The translations under genes and the position numbers were made by a program. The notes under the pieces are model-generated. The model was given only the letters and a program-made list of their open reading frames with translations. It was not told the origin of the DNA and ran no database searches. 27,391 bases of DNA from a virus: the IMG/VR virus record IMGVR_UViG_3300037246_000736, positions 1 through 27,391 of that record; one strand, given 5' to 3'. The stretch's first letter is position 1. Every line of letters starts with the position of its first letter. Positions 1-7,518 of this stretch are shown piece by piece.

Positions 1-673
1 CTGAACACCTTATATTATTAGTGTCTGTCACAGTCGTTACTTGTGCAATTTTACTGGTGAACCCTGTACCTGAAACACGAGCCAACATACCAACCACTAC
101 ACCATCAAAAGCTTCGTTGGTAACTGTGAATATTTTATTAGCGTGCGTGTAAGCTACTGAAGTTTCTGATACGAGTTCACCTAAAGCGTCACCACCGTCA
201 GGATAAATAACAACTGCCTGAGTGCCCAAAACACAATCACCTTCTGCAATATTCTGTAGCATGCCATTTGTTTTGCTCCAGCCAATGAGATTGAAGCTGA
301 AAGTATCATTGGTATCGTTGTAATTCTTACCGCAGAAAGTAAACATCCACTCATTAGACTCCCATCCTTCAGGATTGAAACCCGTTTCGTAAGACAAAAT
401 CCTGTACGGCCCGCCGTTGGCTACCGTAGAACTGTCCTTACTTGCAAAATTGCCAAAACTACTCGATGTTATACCTACGCTGGTTAAATCATATACCGCA
501 GCAAAAGAAGCTCCATCCTCATCCGCTGTTTCACGTATCAACTGCCATGACGAATGATAAGTATCTCTCGGCTCTGCCTTTGCGGGCAATATTACTGAAA
601 CAATTACAGCAGCGATCACTAAAAGCAGTAAGGCCGACAGAACTGTTCGCCCTGCTCTGATAAACTTTTTCAT
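1..673 (-). CDS. Exported protein of unknown function, 3' end cut by window edge
   Basis: An open frame of 224 codons runs off the left edge without a stop. It starts at an ATG at 673 preceded by AGGAGA with 7-nt spacing. Residues 1-33 look like a Sec signal peptide: a charged start with two Lys and two Arg, a long hydrophobic core at about 10-29, and an AKA cleavage site at 31-33. The rest is rich in Thr, Ser, Asn, Gly and aromatic residues, as in beta-rich surface proteins. I do not recognise the family. It is the last visible gene after the head genes and follows another protein with a signal peptide, so it may belong to the particle or be a secreted accessory. A terminator-like hairpin sits just upstream. 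The gene call is firm; the role is unknown. Confidence 0.85.
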   Translation of the reverse strand, partial: MKKFIRAGRTVLSALLLLVIAAVIVSVILPAKAEPRDTYHSSWQLIRETADEDGASFAAVYDLTSVGITSSSFGNFASKDSSTVANGGPYRILSYETGFNPEGWESNEWMFTFCGKNYNDTNDTFSFNLIGWSKTNGMLQNIAEGDCVLGTQAVVIYPDGGDALGELVSETSVAYTHANKIFTVTNEAFDGVVVGMLARVSGTGFTSKIAQVTTVTDTNNIRCS

Positions 674-692
674 TTCACTATCTCCTAAAAGT

Positions 693-718
693 GGGGTGGG
701 CTATTTAAAGCCCACCCC
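693..718 (-). terminator. GC-rich hairpin, terminator or attenuator between two exported-protein genes
   Basis: A perfect 10-bp stem (GGGGTGGGCT paired with AGCCCACCCC) encloses a 6-nt loop. On the minus-strand transcript it is followed after two bases by UUUU and then directly by the Shine-Dalgarno site of the next gene. The stem is very stable but the U tract is short, so partial termination or protection of the upstream mRNA's 3' end is more likely than a full stop. It lies just after the stop codon of the beta-helix gene. Confidence 0.7.
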
Positions 719-733
719 TTCCCTTAATTCAGT

Positions 734-3349
734 TTATTGTGGTGTTACTGTAACGCCGTCAATGAGTGGGATATAAGTCATGAACCATTCTATATCACCA
801 TTTGAAGCACCAGGCCCCTCAACAAGCACCTCTATCGTGCCTATTGGACAGAACCAGGGACTCATTAACGATGAAGCACCGATATTGGCACCGGCTCCCG
901 CCAAGTCGGTATGCAACGCAGGGTTCGCATTTGTAAAAATGATTCTGTCTCCAACCGTGTACCCGTTAATATCAACAGAATCAGTAAACTCAACATCTTG
1001 ATCCCCTACTGTATCAGCATCGCACCACCATGTACGAGTTAGAGCACCATCGTAAGCAGTCGTTATCTGACCTACTAAACTTGTTATCAGAATAGGGCCA
1101 CCTGCTACTATCCAGGCATTATCACTAAGGTAGGTAGTTTCATCCCATGTCGTCGCGTAAGTGTCACCAGCTCTTTTGCTGACAACCGGCACAAGATAAG
1201 CCGATACGTTGATCGCATTTGTAGCGTAGTTCTCACTACACTTTGCAGAACCAGGGTCAAGTATCGAACCGAATGTATCTGAGTACAGTACATTACCGGA
1301 AATAACACCAGTAGCTGCATTTGCAAACTCGATAGCAAGTTGACCAGTCTGGGTATTACTGATCACATTGTCTTTAATCAAGATGTTAGTCGGAACAGCA
1401 GCACCACCCCAAATAGGAGCTTCGGCAAAATCACCAAATACCGTACATCCTATCACAGAGGCGTTAGAAATAGTGGCCGCACTAAGGTCAACAAAAGAGT
1501 TGACATGCCCTGACGACTGGGTGTTATAGTAAGTACAATTCTTGATGGTAACACCTACCGCAGTAGTGGGGACAACGATAACATCGACCCACTCATCGGT
1601 TCCAGTAGCAACACCCTCGATAAATGAAACATTCTCAATAGTTACACCGTCGCCGTTAGCTCCGAGAACAATACAAGAAGTTTCCGCCGTTGCACTGGAC
1701 TGAAAACGTACATTTTTCAGCGTAATACCGGCAGCGTTAAGGGTAAGTTCATCACTGGAAGCATCCTGAATGAATACCGGCCTTGTATCGCCGTTGCCCA
1801 TACCGATAATACTAACACCGGCTAAGGCTAAAGTATCACCGCCGTTAGTAAGACTCTCGGTATGACTTTCGCCGACATAGATAGTATCTCCGGCAGAAGC
1901 AGCAGCAATAGCTAAAGCTAATGTAGTTTTAGCTGTCGTCCATGTTTTACCCTCACCGTCTGAACCACCGTCATCACAGTAGATAACCCTACCGTAATCT
2001 TTAGGAATCATAAGCGTTGGTATAAGAAGGACGTAATCACCTGCTGTCATCTCAGCTGTAAAATCAGGGTCAACAGTGAATATTCCACCGGTTGAGGTAT
2101 AAGCCTCAACGTCCCTGACCTCACCTGATGGAGCTACACCTACCGTGCCACCGGTATCAAATATACAGATCAAAGACCAGCCTTCGATAAAAGCACTATC
2201 GCCGTAACCGCCTAAAGTGGCACTAACGACCTGCTCTCCAGCGCCGGAATTTGCCTGGCAAAGTCCAACCATACCGATACCATTCAAAGCATCTACCGCA
2301 TTAGTGATAGCCGTTATCGTCGTCGCGTTAAGCTGTGTCAAACCATCATCGTGAACAGGAATAGGCATACCACTAAGGTCGGTATCCGTTGTTACAGTGT
2401 TCCCAAAGCATGACAACGAACCAGGGTCAAGAGCAGTAGCTTCGGCGGCGGCAAACATCCTGTTAAACTCAAGAACACCCGTCGCTGCGGCATTGAAGTA
2501 AAAACAGTAATCAGCAGCGTTGAGGTTGGTAATTACATTGAAACCCCAATAGCCTACTGTATGTGCCCTGGCAGTTGCATTAACAACCGCTGTGGAGTAA
2601 TCACCGTAAATCTCGTTACCGTAAACAGAGAGATTATCACAAACACCGGCAGCTACATCGAGCCAACTTGCCGCACCAGCGGTAGTCTCGGTAGCTTTAT
2701 TGAAGCGAATGATCAGGTCGTCGGCAGCAGAAGCGACCTCGATGCAGTCAACGAACTCATAAGCATCGGTTGTGCCACTCAAAAACTCACAATACTCAAT
2801 TACAGAGCCATCGGCGTCCGCCTCGACCTCAATAGCATGAACAACATTAGCTATTCCAGACTGAAATACAAGGTTGCGTATTGTTACATTCGCAGCTGCA
2901 ATAACCAACTCACCGCCAGTGCCGGTAGTATAAGTAAAGGTGGGCCTGTCTGAGCCGGTTCCAATTCCCTCTACAGTAATACCGATAACGTCAAGGTAGG
3001 CGGAATTAATTGCCGTCCATGTCTCAGTGTGGCCTTGAGCGATTTTAATAACATCGCCTCGATTGTCGCTACAAAGGTCCACGGCTTCGTCTAAGGTGTC
3101 TTTAGCTTTTGCCCACGATGTGCCATCGCCTTCGTTAGATACACCGCTATCGACATAAAACGCACTGCCTGTACCACGCTGACCCATGCCGCTATTGGCG
3201 AAATCCTGCATGTGCAGATACATCGGATCGAGTGTTTTGTTGCCGGAGCCGAAATACGTCCTGCCTCGAACATAATCGTCAGGGGTATAAGCCTGAGCCG
3301 ACAATGCTAATGTAAGCCCTGTCAGCATTATTAAAATCAACTTTTTCAT
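734..3349 (-). CDS. Large exported right-handed beta-helix protein with internal duplication
   Basis: The frame is open from 3379, but the ATG at 3349 has AAGGAG upstream with good spacing and puts a signal peptide at the very N-terminus, so I choose it (871 aa). Residues 1-20 are a textbook Sec signal: two Lys, a Leu/Ile-rich core, and AQA cleavage at 18-20. The mature protein holds two related halves, at about residues 40-320 and 460-740. Each begins with a YxDxG and TW-A-K type segment, then GDTIYVG or GDVIKIA strands, a GxGxGxxRP turn, and repeated short beta strands with NVxFxxG or NLVFQSG turns. This is typical of pectate-lyase-like solenoids with a duplicated helix. The C-terminal 110 residues form a separate Trp-rich beta domain. 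It could be a spike, a head fibre or a secreted enzyme; no catalytic residues can be assigned. Confidence 0.85.
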   Translation of the reverse strand: MKKLILIMLTGLTLALSAQAYTPDDYVRGRTYFGSGNKTLDPMYLHMQDFANSGMGQRGTGSAFYVDSGVSNEGDGTSWAKAKDTLDEAVDLCSDNRGDVIKIAQGHTETWTAINSAYLDVIGITVEGIGTGSDRPTFTYTTGTGGELVIAAANVTIRNLVFQSGIANVVHAIEVEADADGSVIEYCEFLSGTTDAYEFVDCIEVASAADDLIIRFNKATETTAGAASWLDVAAGVCDNLSVYGNEIYGDYSTAVVNATARAHTVGYWGFNVITNLNAADYCFYFNAAATGVLEFNRMFAAAEATALDPGSLSCFGNTVTTDTDLSGMPIPVHDDGLTQLNATTITAITNAVDALNGIGMVGLCQANSGAGEQVVSATLGGYGDSAFIEGWSLICIFDTGGTVGVAPSGEVRDVEAYTSTGGIFTVDPDFTAEMTAGDYVLLIPTLMIPKDYGRVIYCDDGGSDGEGKTWTTAKTTLALAIAAASAGDTIYVGESHTESLTNGGDTLALAGVSIIGMGNGDTRPVFIQDASSDELTLNAAGITLKNVRFQSSATAETSCIVLGANGDGVTIENVSFIEGVATGTDEWVDVIVVPTTAVGVTIKNCTYYNTQSSGHVNSFVDLSAATISNASVIGCTVFGDFAEAPIWGGAAVPTNILIKDNVISNTQTGQLAIEFANAATGVISGNVLYSDTFGSILDPGSAKCSENYATNAINVSAYLVPVVSKRAGDTYATTWDETTYLSDNAWIVAGGPILITSLVGQITTAYDGALTRTWWCDADTVGDQDVEFTDSVDINGYTVGDRIIFTNANPALHTDLAGAGANIGASSLMSPWFCPIGTIEVLVEGPGASNGDIEWFMTYIPLIDGVTVTPQ

Positions 3350-3381
3350 AACAAAACTCCTTAATTTTTTAACTTTCAATT

Positions 3382-3418
3382 CAAAGACTACGCTGACCTA
3401 CAAAGACTACGGCTGACC
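3382..3418. repeat. Short tandem repeat at the 3' end of the cement gene
   Basis: Two near-identical units lie side by side: CAAAGACTACGCTGACC at 3382-3398 and the same with one extra G at 3401-3418. They straddle the stop codon of the cement gene, which ends at 3407. A small replication-slippage duplication is the simplest explanation. Confidence 0.7.
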
Positions 3419-3892
3419 AACATCACTTTTGATTACCTGACTGCCCCGGAACGTGGAAGCAGGACCATCACTGAGCCACGCATCGATGTGAAAATGTCCG
3501 GTAGTTGCTGAATTATTGAAATACAACTGGAGGTATCGCAAAGTTACACCATAAGGAAGTTGGCCCCTATACAACCATTGACCAGCAGCAAGTTCTGCAT
3601 CATCGGCACGAACTTCTGCGCCGACCGCATCAGAAAAAACCATCGTATAGGTCTTAATTGTCCCACTCAAATCACTGCCGCTTTGGGTTGCCGAACCCTG
3701 TAACTCGATACTAATAGTATCAGCAGCAGTTGTTGAAGGAATGACAGACCTGATACAAAGATATGGAGAATGTTGACCGACGCCGATTTTCGGTGTGGTA
3801 ACACCCAAATCAATCATATTTTCCGAAAGACCCGCAGCATCAATTTCAGTTGCGGCATCCTGGAAAATGCCTAAATTTGAGTATGCACCCAT
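3407..3892 (-). CDS. Bbp16-like capsid cement protein
   Basis: This 161-aa protein lies directly downstream of the coat gene, the usual place for a head decoration or cement protein. It starts at an ATG after AAAGGATAAACTT. The layout matches the Bbp16 family named after Bordetella phage BPP-1: an N-terminal segment with a xENMIDLG turn near residues 24-30, a central beta-rich part with a SIELQG strand, and a RYLQLYF strand near 120-126 followed by a C-terminal FHIDAWL strand. Such proteins bind the outside of the HK97-fold shell and stabilise it. Assignment rests on this pattern and gene order; I give moderate confidence to the family and high confidence to the gene. A short tandem repeat covers its last codons. 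Confidence 0.75.
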   Translation of the reverse strand: MGAYSNLGIFQDAATEIDAAGLSENMIDLGVTTPKIGVGQHSPYLCIRSVIPSTTAADTISIELQGSATQSGSDLSGTIKTYTMVFSDAVGAEVRADDAELAAGQWLYRGQLPYGVTLRYLQLYFNNSATTGHFHIDAWLSDGPASTFRGSQVIKSDVGQP

Positions 3893-3943
3893 AAGTTTAT
3901 CCTTTCATCAAAATTTCTTATTTACTTATTAAACGACCGCAAC

Positions 3944-4954
3944 TTAAACAGCCGCTACAGCAGTCTCGGTGATTGACAGAGCATCCATCGTACGAATTAA
4001 AATCTTGCCGATGCGATATAGCAGGATGCCGTAGATGTTATTTTTGTCGTAAATGACATTCTGCTTGGCCTCGGCCATAATGTGCAGGAATGTCATCATA
4101 CGCTTCGGGACGTAGGCGAAAATCTGGTCACTGCCCCTGAAAATCTCTTCCTCCGCCTGGAAAATCAGTTGAAGGAAACTTGCATCGAGATTTGCTACAA
4201 CGGACTCAATATTTCTGATGCGAGCAACTGAACGAAGGTCAACGATATTCAAGCCAATTTTCCACTCGAACTCGGTACGATGCTCCTGTCTTTCTTTACT
4301 ATTTTCAGCCGTTGCATAAACTAAGCCGGCATCCATCTTTTGAATACCCATCATTGGGTCATTGGCGGGGGAAATGCCGTGAATCTTGTCAACTCCGTGC
4401 TGAATCAAAAAGACCGACATCGTATCGTCACCGGAACCACCGGCATCAAATACGCCGAAGTCGGCACTTGCGCTCGAGGGATTGGTCGGGTCGGTTGCGT
4501 CCGGCACAGAATACCTGACACTAAGACCGTCAAACTTCTCAGGTGTCGCTACGGATGTACCATAAATGAAGTGGTTTGTGACGCCCTGACCCATACCTTC
4601 CATATGCCTATCTTCTACCTTAGCGCGGAAAGCCCCTTTGTCTGGCTGTAAATCCAATGTGTGTTTGGGAATACTGGCCCTGTCCACGAAAATACTGATT
4701 TCTTCTTTGAACTTATCCCACCGGACAGTGCTCGAATCGTGACCATCGCCAACCTTGATAATCTGCGGCGTAGGAAGTGATACTTCCCTCGATCCCTCAT
4801 TGCTCAGTATTCCATTGGCTGGCAATACAGCGAGGTCAAAGAGAAAAGGATTATCTTCTGTGAGGACTTCACCCCAGGGCACAAACTTGCCGTCAAAGAC
4901 AAGCTTGAGATTGTCAATCAGGTTATACCTTGTATCTAATCCTAATTCACTCAT
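3944..4954 (-). CDS. Major capsid protein
   Basis: A 336-aa protein placed between scaffold and cement genes, with a strong AGGAG site 7 nt before the ATG. Features expected of podovirus-type HK97-fold coat proteins are visible: an N-terminal LTEDNPFLFDL segment, a central WDKFKEEISIF region, a GVDKIHGISP motif around residues 187-196 followed by DAGLVYAT, and a C-terminal stretch (about 230-330) with the spine-helix-like ARIRNIES and a KRMMTFLHIMA segment. It assembles with the scaffold into the procapsid. Its long leader contains four hairpins and may control the high expression needed. The call is based on motifs and the unbroken portal, scaffold, coat, cement order. Confidence 0.88.
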   Translation of the reverse strand: MSELGLDTRYNLIDNLKLVFDGKFVPWGEVLTEDNPFLFDLAVLPANGILSNEGSREVSLPTPQIIKVGDGHDSSTVRWDKFKEEISIFVDRASIPKHTLDLQPDKGAFRAKVEDRHMEGMGQGVTNHFIYGTSVATPEKFDGLSVRYSVPDATDPTNPSSASADFGVFDAGGSGDDTMSVFLIQHGVDKIHGISPANDPMMGIQKMDAGLVYATAENSKERQEHRTEFEWKIGLNIVDLRSVARIRNIESVVANLDASFLQLIFQAEEEIFRGSDQIFAYVPKRMMTFLHIMAEAKQNVIYDKNNIYGILLYRIGKILIRTMDALSITETAVAAV

Positions 4955-4966
4955 AACTATTCTCCT

Positions 4967-5121
4967 GAAATTAAATTTGACTTCTTCTATTTAATTTCGG
5001 AAGAGGTGTCTCTTTCGAGGCTCTGCCTACCGCAACGGACAGCGGTGTGTCACCTTACTTTCAGGTAAGCACTTAGGTCCAACCGTAGTTAGAGTGTCTA
5101 AGATTTTTTCATATTTTAGAC
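4967..5121 (-). promoter_or_regulatory. Structured untranslated leader of the coat gene
   Basis: The 192-bp space between scaffold and coat genes is by far the largest gap in this part of the map and carries no credible reading frame. Four inverted repeats can form on the transcript: GTCTAA/TTAGAC (5096-5101 with 5116-5121), CTTAC/GTAAG (5054-5058 with 5065-5069), ACCGC/GCGGT (5029-5033 with 5042-5046), and a 9-bp GAAATTAAA/TTTAATTTC stem (4967-4975 with 4990-4998) directly before the AGGAG site. They may protect the coat mRNA, mark a processing site, or host a promoter I could not identify. No U-tract follows any of them, so they are not obvious terminators. Confidence 0.5.
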
Positions 5122-5146
5122 GGTATCCTTTTCAGGGCGTTTTTGT

Positions 5147-6019
5147 TTATTTGAAGCCAGCTAATTTCCTTAACTGGACAGATTGCCCATCCCAAGTATC
5201 ACTTTCTTGGCCCCATTCACTTGGAGATTTGGGCCATCTCTCTTTTTTCCATTGATGAGGTGTTTGTTTTTGGCCTTCACCACCACCTCCTTCTCCGGCA
5301 CCGCCACCGCTCTCCGTAGTGCCTTCAGCCGCCAACGGAGCAATTAGTTTCAATAGCGCTCTTGCCATAACGGCATTTGTAGTCAATCCAGCCTCGACCA
5401 TTGCATCACCCACTTCCTCGTATTCATCCGCTGTTAAACCCGCTTTGTTCTTGATGGCTCTGCGCATAAGTTCCGATTGTTCTTTGAGCTTTTCTTCACT
5501 TCCGACATCAGAGTGTGCTATCAGGGCTTCATTGACAGCCTTTGCCGTGGCCACTTTATCATCGTTAGCCTTAGTATCCTTAGCAGCAGAAATCTCTTTA
5601 GCGTATTCAGTCAATGGCCCGTTATAAAGAGTGATAATGTCCTGCACTACCGATTTGGGCCACTTCTTTTCGATGGCAAGTGTTTTAATCATAGTTGTAA
5701 GTTTCTCATCCGGTTGTACTTCACTGCCTTCAGCCATTCCGGCCTTGAGGTCAATATCGCCTAATGCCTCGATATTCTCAGCGTGTTCGATTCCGAGCAG
5801 TTTGTGGGTCTGTGAGGTAAACTCACCCCTTGAGGCGTCGTCAGGCAGCTTGTCAAGCGACTCAGGCAGCCTGAACGGCTTACCAGCTAATTTCTGAGCA
5901 TTAAACCCACCAACAATAGCATCGTTCGGGGTTGCATACTTACTCATCCCTGTATTAAACGATTCCCTGTTCTCCTCCGTTATCGATTCGTGTTCAAATC
6001 CATCAATCCAATCTGGCAT
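5147..6019 (-). CDS. Scaffold protein for head assembly
   Basis: The ATG at 6019 (290 aa) is chosen over one at 6043 because AAAGGA lies just before it. The protein is acidic and rich in Ala, Glu and Lys, predicted mostly helical, with a Gly/Glu-rich flexible segment near residues 239-252 and a basic C-terminal tail ending in KLAGFK. This composition, with a charged C-terminus that could contact the coat, is typical of phage scaffold proteins, as is the position directly before the coat gene. There is no sign of a protease domain. Its first codons overlap the last 17 nt of the homing endonuclease gene, which has been inserted just upstream. Function rests on position and composition more than on motifs. 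Confidence 0.75.
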   Translation of the reverse strand: MPDWIDGFEHESITEENRESFNTGMSKYATPNDAIVGGFNAQKLAGKPFRLPESLDKLPDDASRGEFTSQTHKLLGIEHAENIEALGDIDLKAGMAEGSEVQPDEKLTTMIKTLAIEKKWPKSVVQDIITLYNGPLTEYAKEISAAKDTKANDDKVATAKAVNEALIAHSDVGSEEKLKEQSELMRRAIKNKAGLTADEYEEVGDAMVEAGLTTNAVMARALLKLIAPLAAEGTTESGGGAGEGGGGEGQKQTPHQWKKERWPKSPSEWGQESDTWDGQSVQLRKLAGFK

Positions 6020-6356
6020 AATTGTCCTTTCTCTGCGCAACAAAAAAGGCGGCGTGGCCTTTATTTTGCCCGCTTATCCATTTTTGGGCTTTCGCCCTTT
6101 TACTAACTAAATAAGGTTCAATCTCCGTTAAAAAGATAATACATTTTTGCCCACAAAGACGCCAATACCAGCACGGTTTTGCTTTTGGCCTTCCCTTTCT
6201 TTGATTAAGATATATTGTACCATCATAACGATCTACCAACTTTTGCAAAATTCGTACATCTGTGTTATCTATTCTTACAACAGGCCGTTGCTTTCCAATA
6301 TATCCTTCACCATCTACTATTCCTGCACACCACGCTTTTGTTGTTTCAGCTATCAT
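6003..6356 (-). CDS. Free-standing LAGLIDADG homing endonuclease
   Basis: A 117-aa protein with one LAGLIDADG motif near the N-terminus (WCAGIVDGEGYI, residues 9-20), where the Asp/Glu end of the motif supplies the metal-binding acid. Downstream are the typical VVRIDNTDVRILQKL strand-helix and a WYWRLCGQKCIIFLTEIEP segment followed by KRAKAQKW. Single-motif members of about this size act as homodimers that cut a specific site and spread their own gene. It sits between head-assembly genes, overlapping the scaffold start, which is typical for a mobile free-standing endonuclease in phage. Its start follows AAAGGAGG, but that site is partly folded into a hairpin, which may hold expression down. 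Confidence 0.85.
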   Translation of the reverse strand: MIAETTKAWCAGIVDGEGYIGKQRPVVRIDNTDVRILQKLVDRYDGTIYLNQRKGRPKAKPCWYWRLCGQKCIIFLTEIEPYLVSKRAKAQKWISGQNKGHAAFFVAQRKDNYARLD

Positions 6357-6358
6357 AT

Positions 6359-6386
6359 TAGGAGCCTCCTTTTCTTATGGCTCCTA
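6359..6386 (-). promoter_or_regulatory. Hairpin overlapping the homing endonuclease ribosome-binding site
   Basis: An 8-bp perfect inverted repeat (TAGGAGCC with GGCTCCTA, 12-nt loop) ends 3 nt before the ATG at 6356. On the transcript the 3' arm contains the last bases of the AAAGGAGG ribosome-binding site, so folding would limit ribosome access. Hairpins hiding the start site are known for phage T4 homing endonuclease genes; the same role is inferred here. Confidence 0.55.
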
Positions 6387-6409
6387 CACAGCCGCCTTGT
6401 TGTTGCTAT

Positions 6410-6441
6410 GTTACCCTCGAACTGGCCGGTTGTCGGGTAAC
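6410..6441. other. Hairpin between small gene and homing endonuclease
   Basis: A 7-bp stem (GTTACCC with GGGTAAC) encloses a second, near-palindromic stem (AACT and GGTT around GGCC). It lies upstream of the endonuclease start, outside any accepted gene. No U tract follows it on the minus transcript. It may be an insertion scar, a weak terminator for the opposite strand, or a further regulator of the endonuclease gene. Confidence 0.45.
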
Positions 6442-6466
6442 CCCTTTATTTAATTATAAAAAACGC

Positions 6467-6706
6467 TTACGGTCTCAAGTTAATAGTAAACTCCGTTACA
6501 AGCATCCCATTTTCATCTGGTTCTATATGCTTGATAGTCTGAATTGTGTCGATTTCCCTTGTGCCGCACACTTTTTCTATCACCTCAGCTAACCTGTCGG
6601 CTGCAATAGTATCCCTGCTGAAAAATTCGCAATATCCAACAGGTAATTCACTGGTAAATCTAACGGGATTTTGCACATCTGTCTGTATTAGACTATTTAC
6701 AGGCAT
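6467..6706 (-). CDS. Small protein of unknown function, paralogue of the next gene upstream
   Basis: A 79-aa product starting after AAGGGATGAATCT. Its C-terminal half (IKHIEPDENGMLVTEFTINL) resembles the C-terminus of the neighbouring 134-aa protein (TTVKEMEVSKDGFWVTEFVIDL): both follow a helix with an LAEVIEK or KLRAEIGK pattern and end in a VTEFxIxL strand and a basic residue. The two genes therefore look like tandem relatives sharing a small helix-plus-beta domain. It shows no signal peptide, membrane segment or known motif. It precedes the scaffold gene, so a minor virion or assembly role is possible but unproven. Confidence 0.7.
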   Translation of the reverse strand: MPVNSLIQTDVQNPVRFTSELPVGYCEFFSRDTIAADRLAEVIEKVCGTREIDTIQTIKHIEPDENGMLVTEFTINLRP

Positions 6707-6710
6707 AGAT

Positions 6711-7115
6711 TCATCCCTTCAAATCAATCACGAACTCAGTTACCCAGAAGCCGTCCTTGCTGACTTCCATTTCCTTGACTGTTGTGATTCGCTTTATCTT
6801 GCCCTTGTGCTCACGTTTACCTATCTCGGCACGGAGCTTTTCGGCGTCCCGTTCGTCTCTGACCGAATCAGCCAGGAAGGTGTTACGCTTCGGTATCTTG
6901 TTGACTATCGTGATTTGGTTTCCTTTCCGGCAAACCGGAGTATCACCTCGTTTTTCCGCGCGTTCTTTTGAAATCGTGGGCTCTGGCAGTGACGATGGTG
7001 CCGAAGACACAGTTCTCAATAATTCGCACAAATCCTTGTACTTCGCCTTCGGGTTAAACTCAATACCTATCGCCTTGAGTTCCTCAATTACTTGCTTTTT
7101 TCTTTTCTTTGCCAT
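6711..7115 (-). CDS. Unknown protein with SAP-like N-terminus and a VTEF C-terminal domain
   Basis: Two ATGs lie side by side at 7118 and 7115; the second has better spacing from AAAGGA (134 aa). The first 35 residues are Lys-rich, then form a helix-turn-helix-like unit (VIEELKAIGIEFNPKAKYKDLCELL) resembling SAP or LEM-type domains that bind DNA or act as Lys-rich tails. A Ser/Pro linker at about 40-50 leads to a C-terminal domain shared with the gene just downstream. The start overlaps the stop of the holin-like gene. Function unknown; the basic N-terminus suggests nucleic-acid contact. Confidence 0.72.
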   Translation of the reverse strand: MAKKRKKQVIEELKAIGIEFNPKAKYKDLCELLRTVSSAPSSLPEPTISKERAEKRGDTPVCRKGNQITIVNKIPKRNTFLADSVRDERDAEKLRAEIGKREHKGKIKRITTVKEMEVSKDGFWVTEFVIDLKG

Positions 7116-7117
7116 CA

Positions 7118-7288
7118 TTATCCTTTCTTCTTGTAATCAATCCAGCCCTGTACGAGCTTATAAACCACGCAAATCACGCCGACTACAATAGCATACGGAA
7201 TCTTATCAGGGGCATCCTGCGCCAACTGAGTTATAGCCAGAATACTCGCCGCGGTTATGCACACTTTTTTGCTTACACCATTATCCAT
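7118..7288 (-). CDS. Small two-segment membrane protein, holin candidate
   Basis: A 56-aa product whose ATG at 7288 overlaps the preceding stop codon (TAATG) and follows GAGGTGG. It has a short charged N-terminus, a moderately hydrophobic stretch at about residues 9-23 (VCITAASILAITQLA), a polar turn with DAPDK, a stronger transmembrane segment at 32-48 (YAIVVGVICVVYKLVQG), and a basic tail ending in DYKKKG. Small size, two hydrophobic segments and a Lys-rich C-terminus fit class II holins, which make holes in the inner membrane at lysis. No endolysin is recognisable beside it, so the holin role is a guess; the gene itself is well supported by tight overlaps on both sides. Confidence 0.65.
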   Translation of the reverse strand: MDNGVSKKVCITAASILAITQLAQDAPDKIPYAIVVGVICVVYKLVQGWIDYKKKG

Positions 7289-7509
7289 TACGCCACCTCA
7301 ACTGAATATTGTTTTTTAATATGTTCTAATTTTGCTTTTGCTACAGGATGTTCATTGTACCAACTTTTGATTATTGAACGTGCAGCCTTATCTTCGAGTG
7401 GCACATCCTCAAGACCTTCAATCCCTTTGATAAAAATAGTCCCGAACCTAATATCAAGATAAACAGGTATGTTAGCCTTAAATATTTCTCTTGGAATATC
7501 AATAGGCAT
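7288..7509 (-). CDS. Small protein of unknown function
   Basis: A 73-aa product beginning after GAGGTAGCGTA and ending in a TAATG overlap with the holin-like gene. It has an N-terminal beta-rich part (IPVYLDIRFGTIFIKGIEGL) and a C-terminal helical part with SIIKSWYNEHPVAKAKLEHIKKQ. There are no cysteines, signal peptide or membrane segment. I do not recognise it. The good ribosome-binding site and gapless packing support it as a real gene. Confidence 0.65.
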   Translation of the reverse strand: MPIDIPREIFKANIPVYLDIRFGTIFIKGIEGLEDVPLEDKAARSIIKSWYNEHPVAKAKLEHIKKQYSVEVA

Positions 7510-7518
7510 TACGCTACC

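Noticed and set aside
442-660. Plus-strand open frame of 72 codons near the left edge
   Set aside because: It lies opposite the signal-peptide gene at 1-673, has no ribosome-binding site, and every supported gene is on the minus strand.
3407-4954. Diversity-generating retroelement, considered because BPP-1-like head proteins are present
   Set aside because: No reverse transcriptase or template/variable repeat pair was found in the window; it could lie outside.
5980-6010. GTTCAAATCC, resembling a tRNA T-loop
   Set aside because: It lies inside the scaffold coding sequence and no acceptor or anticodon stems can be drawn around it.
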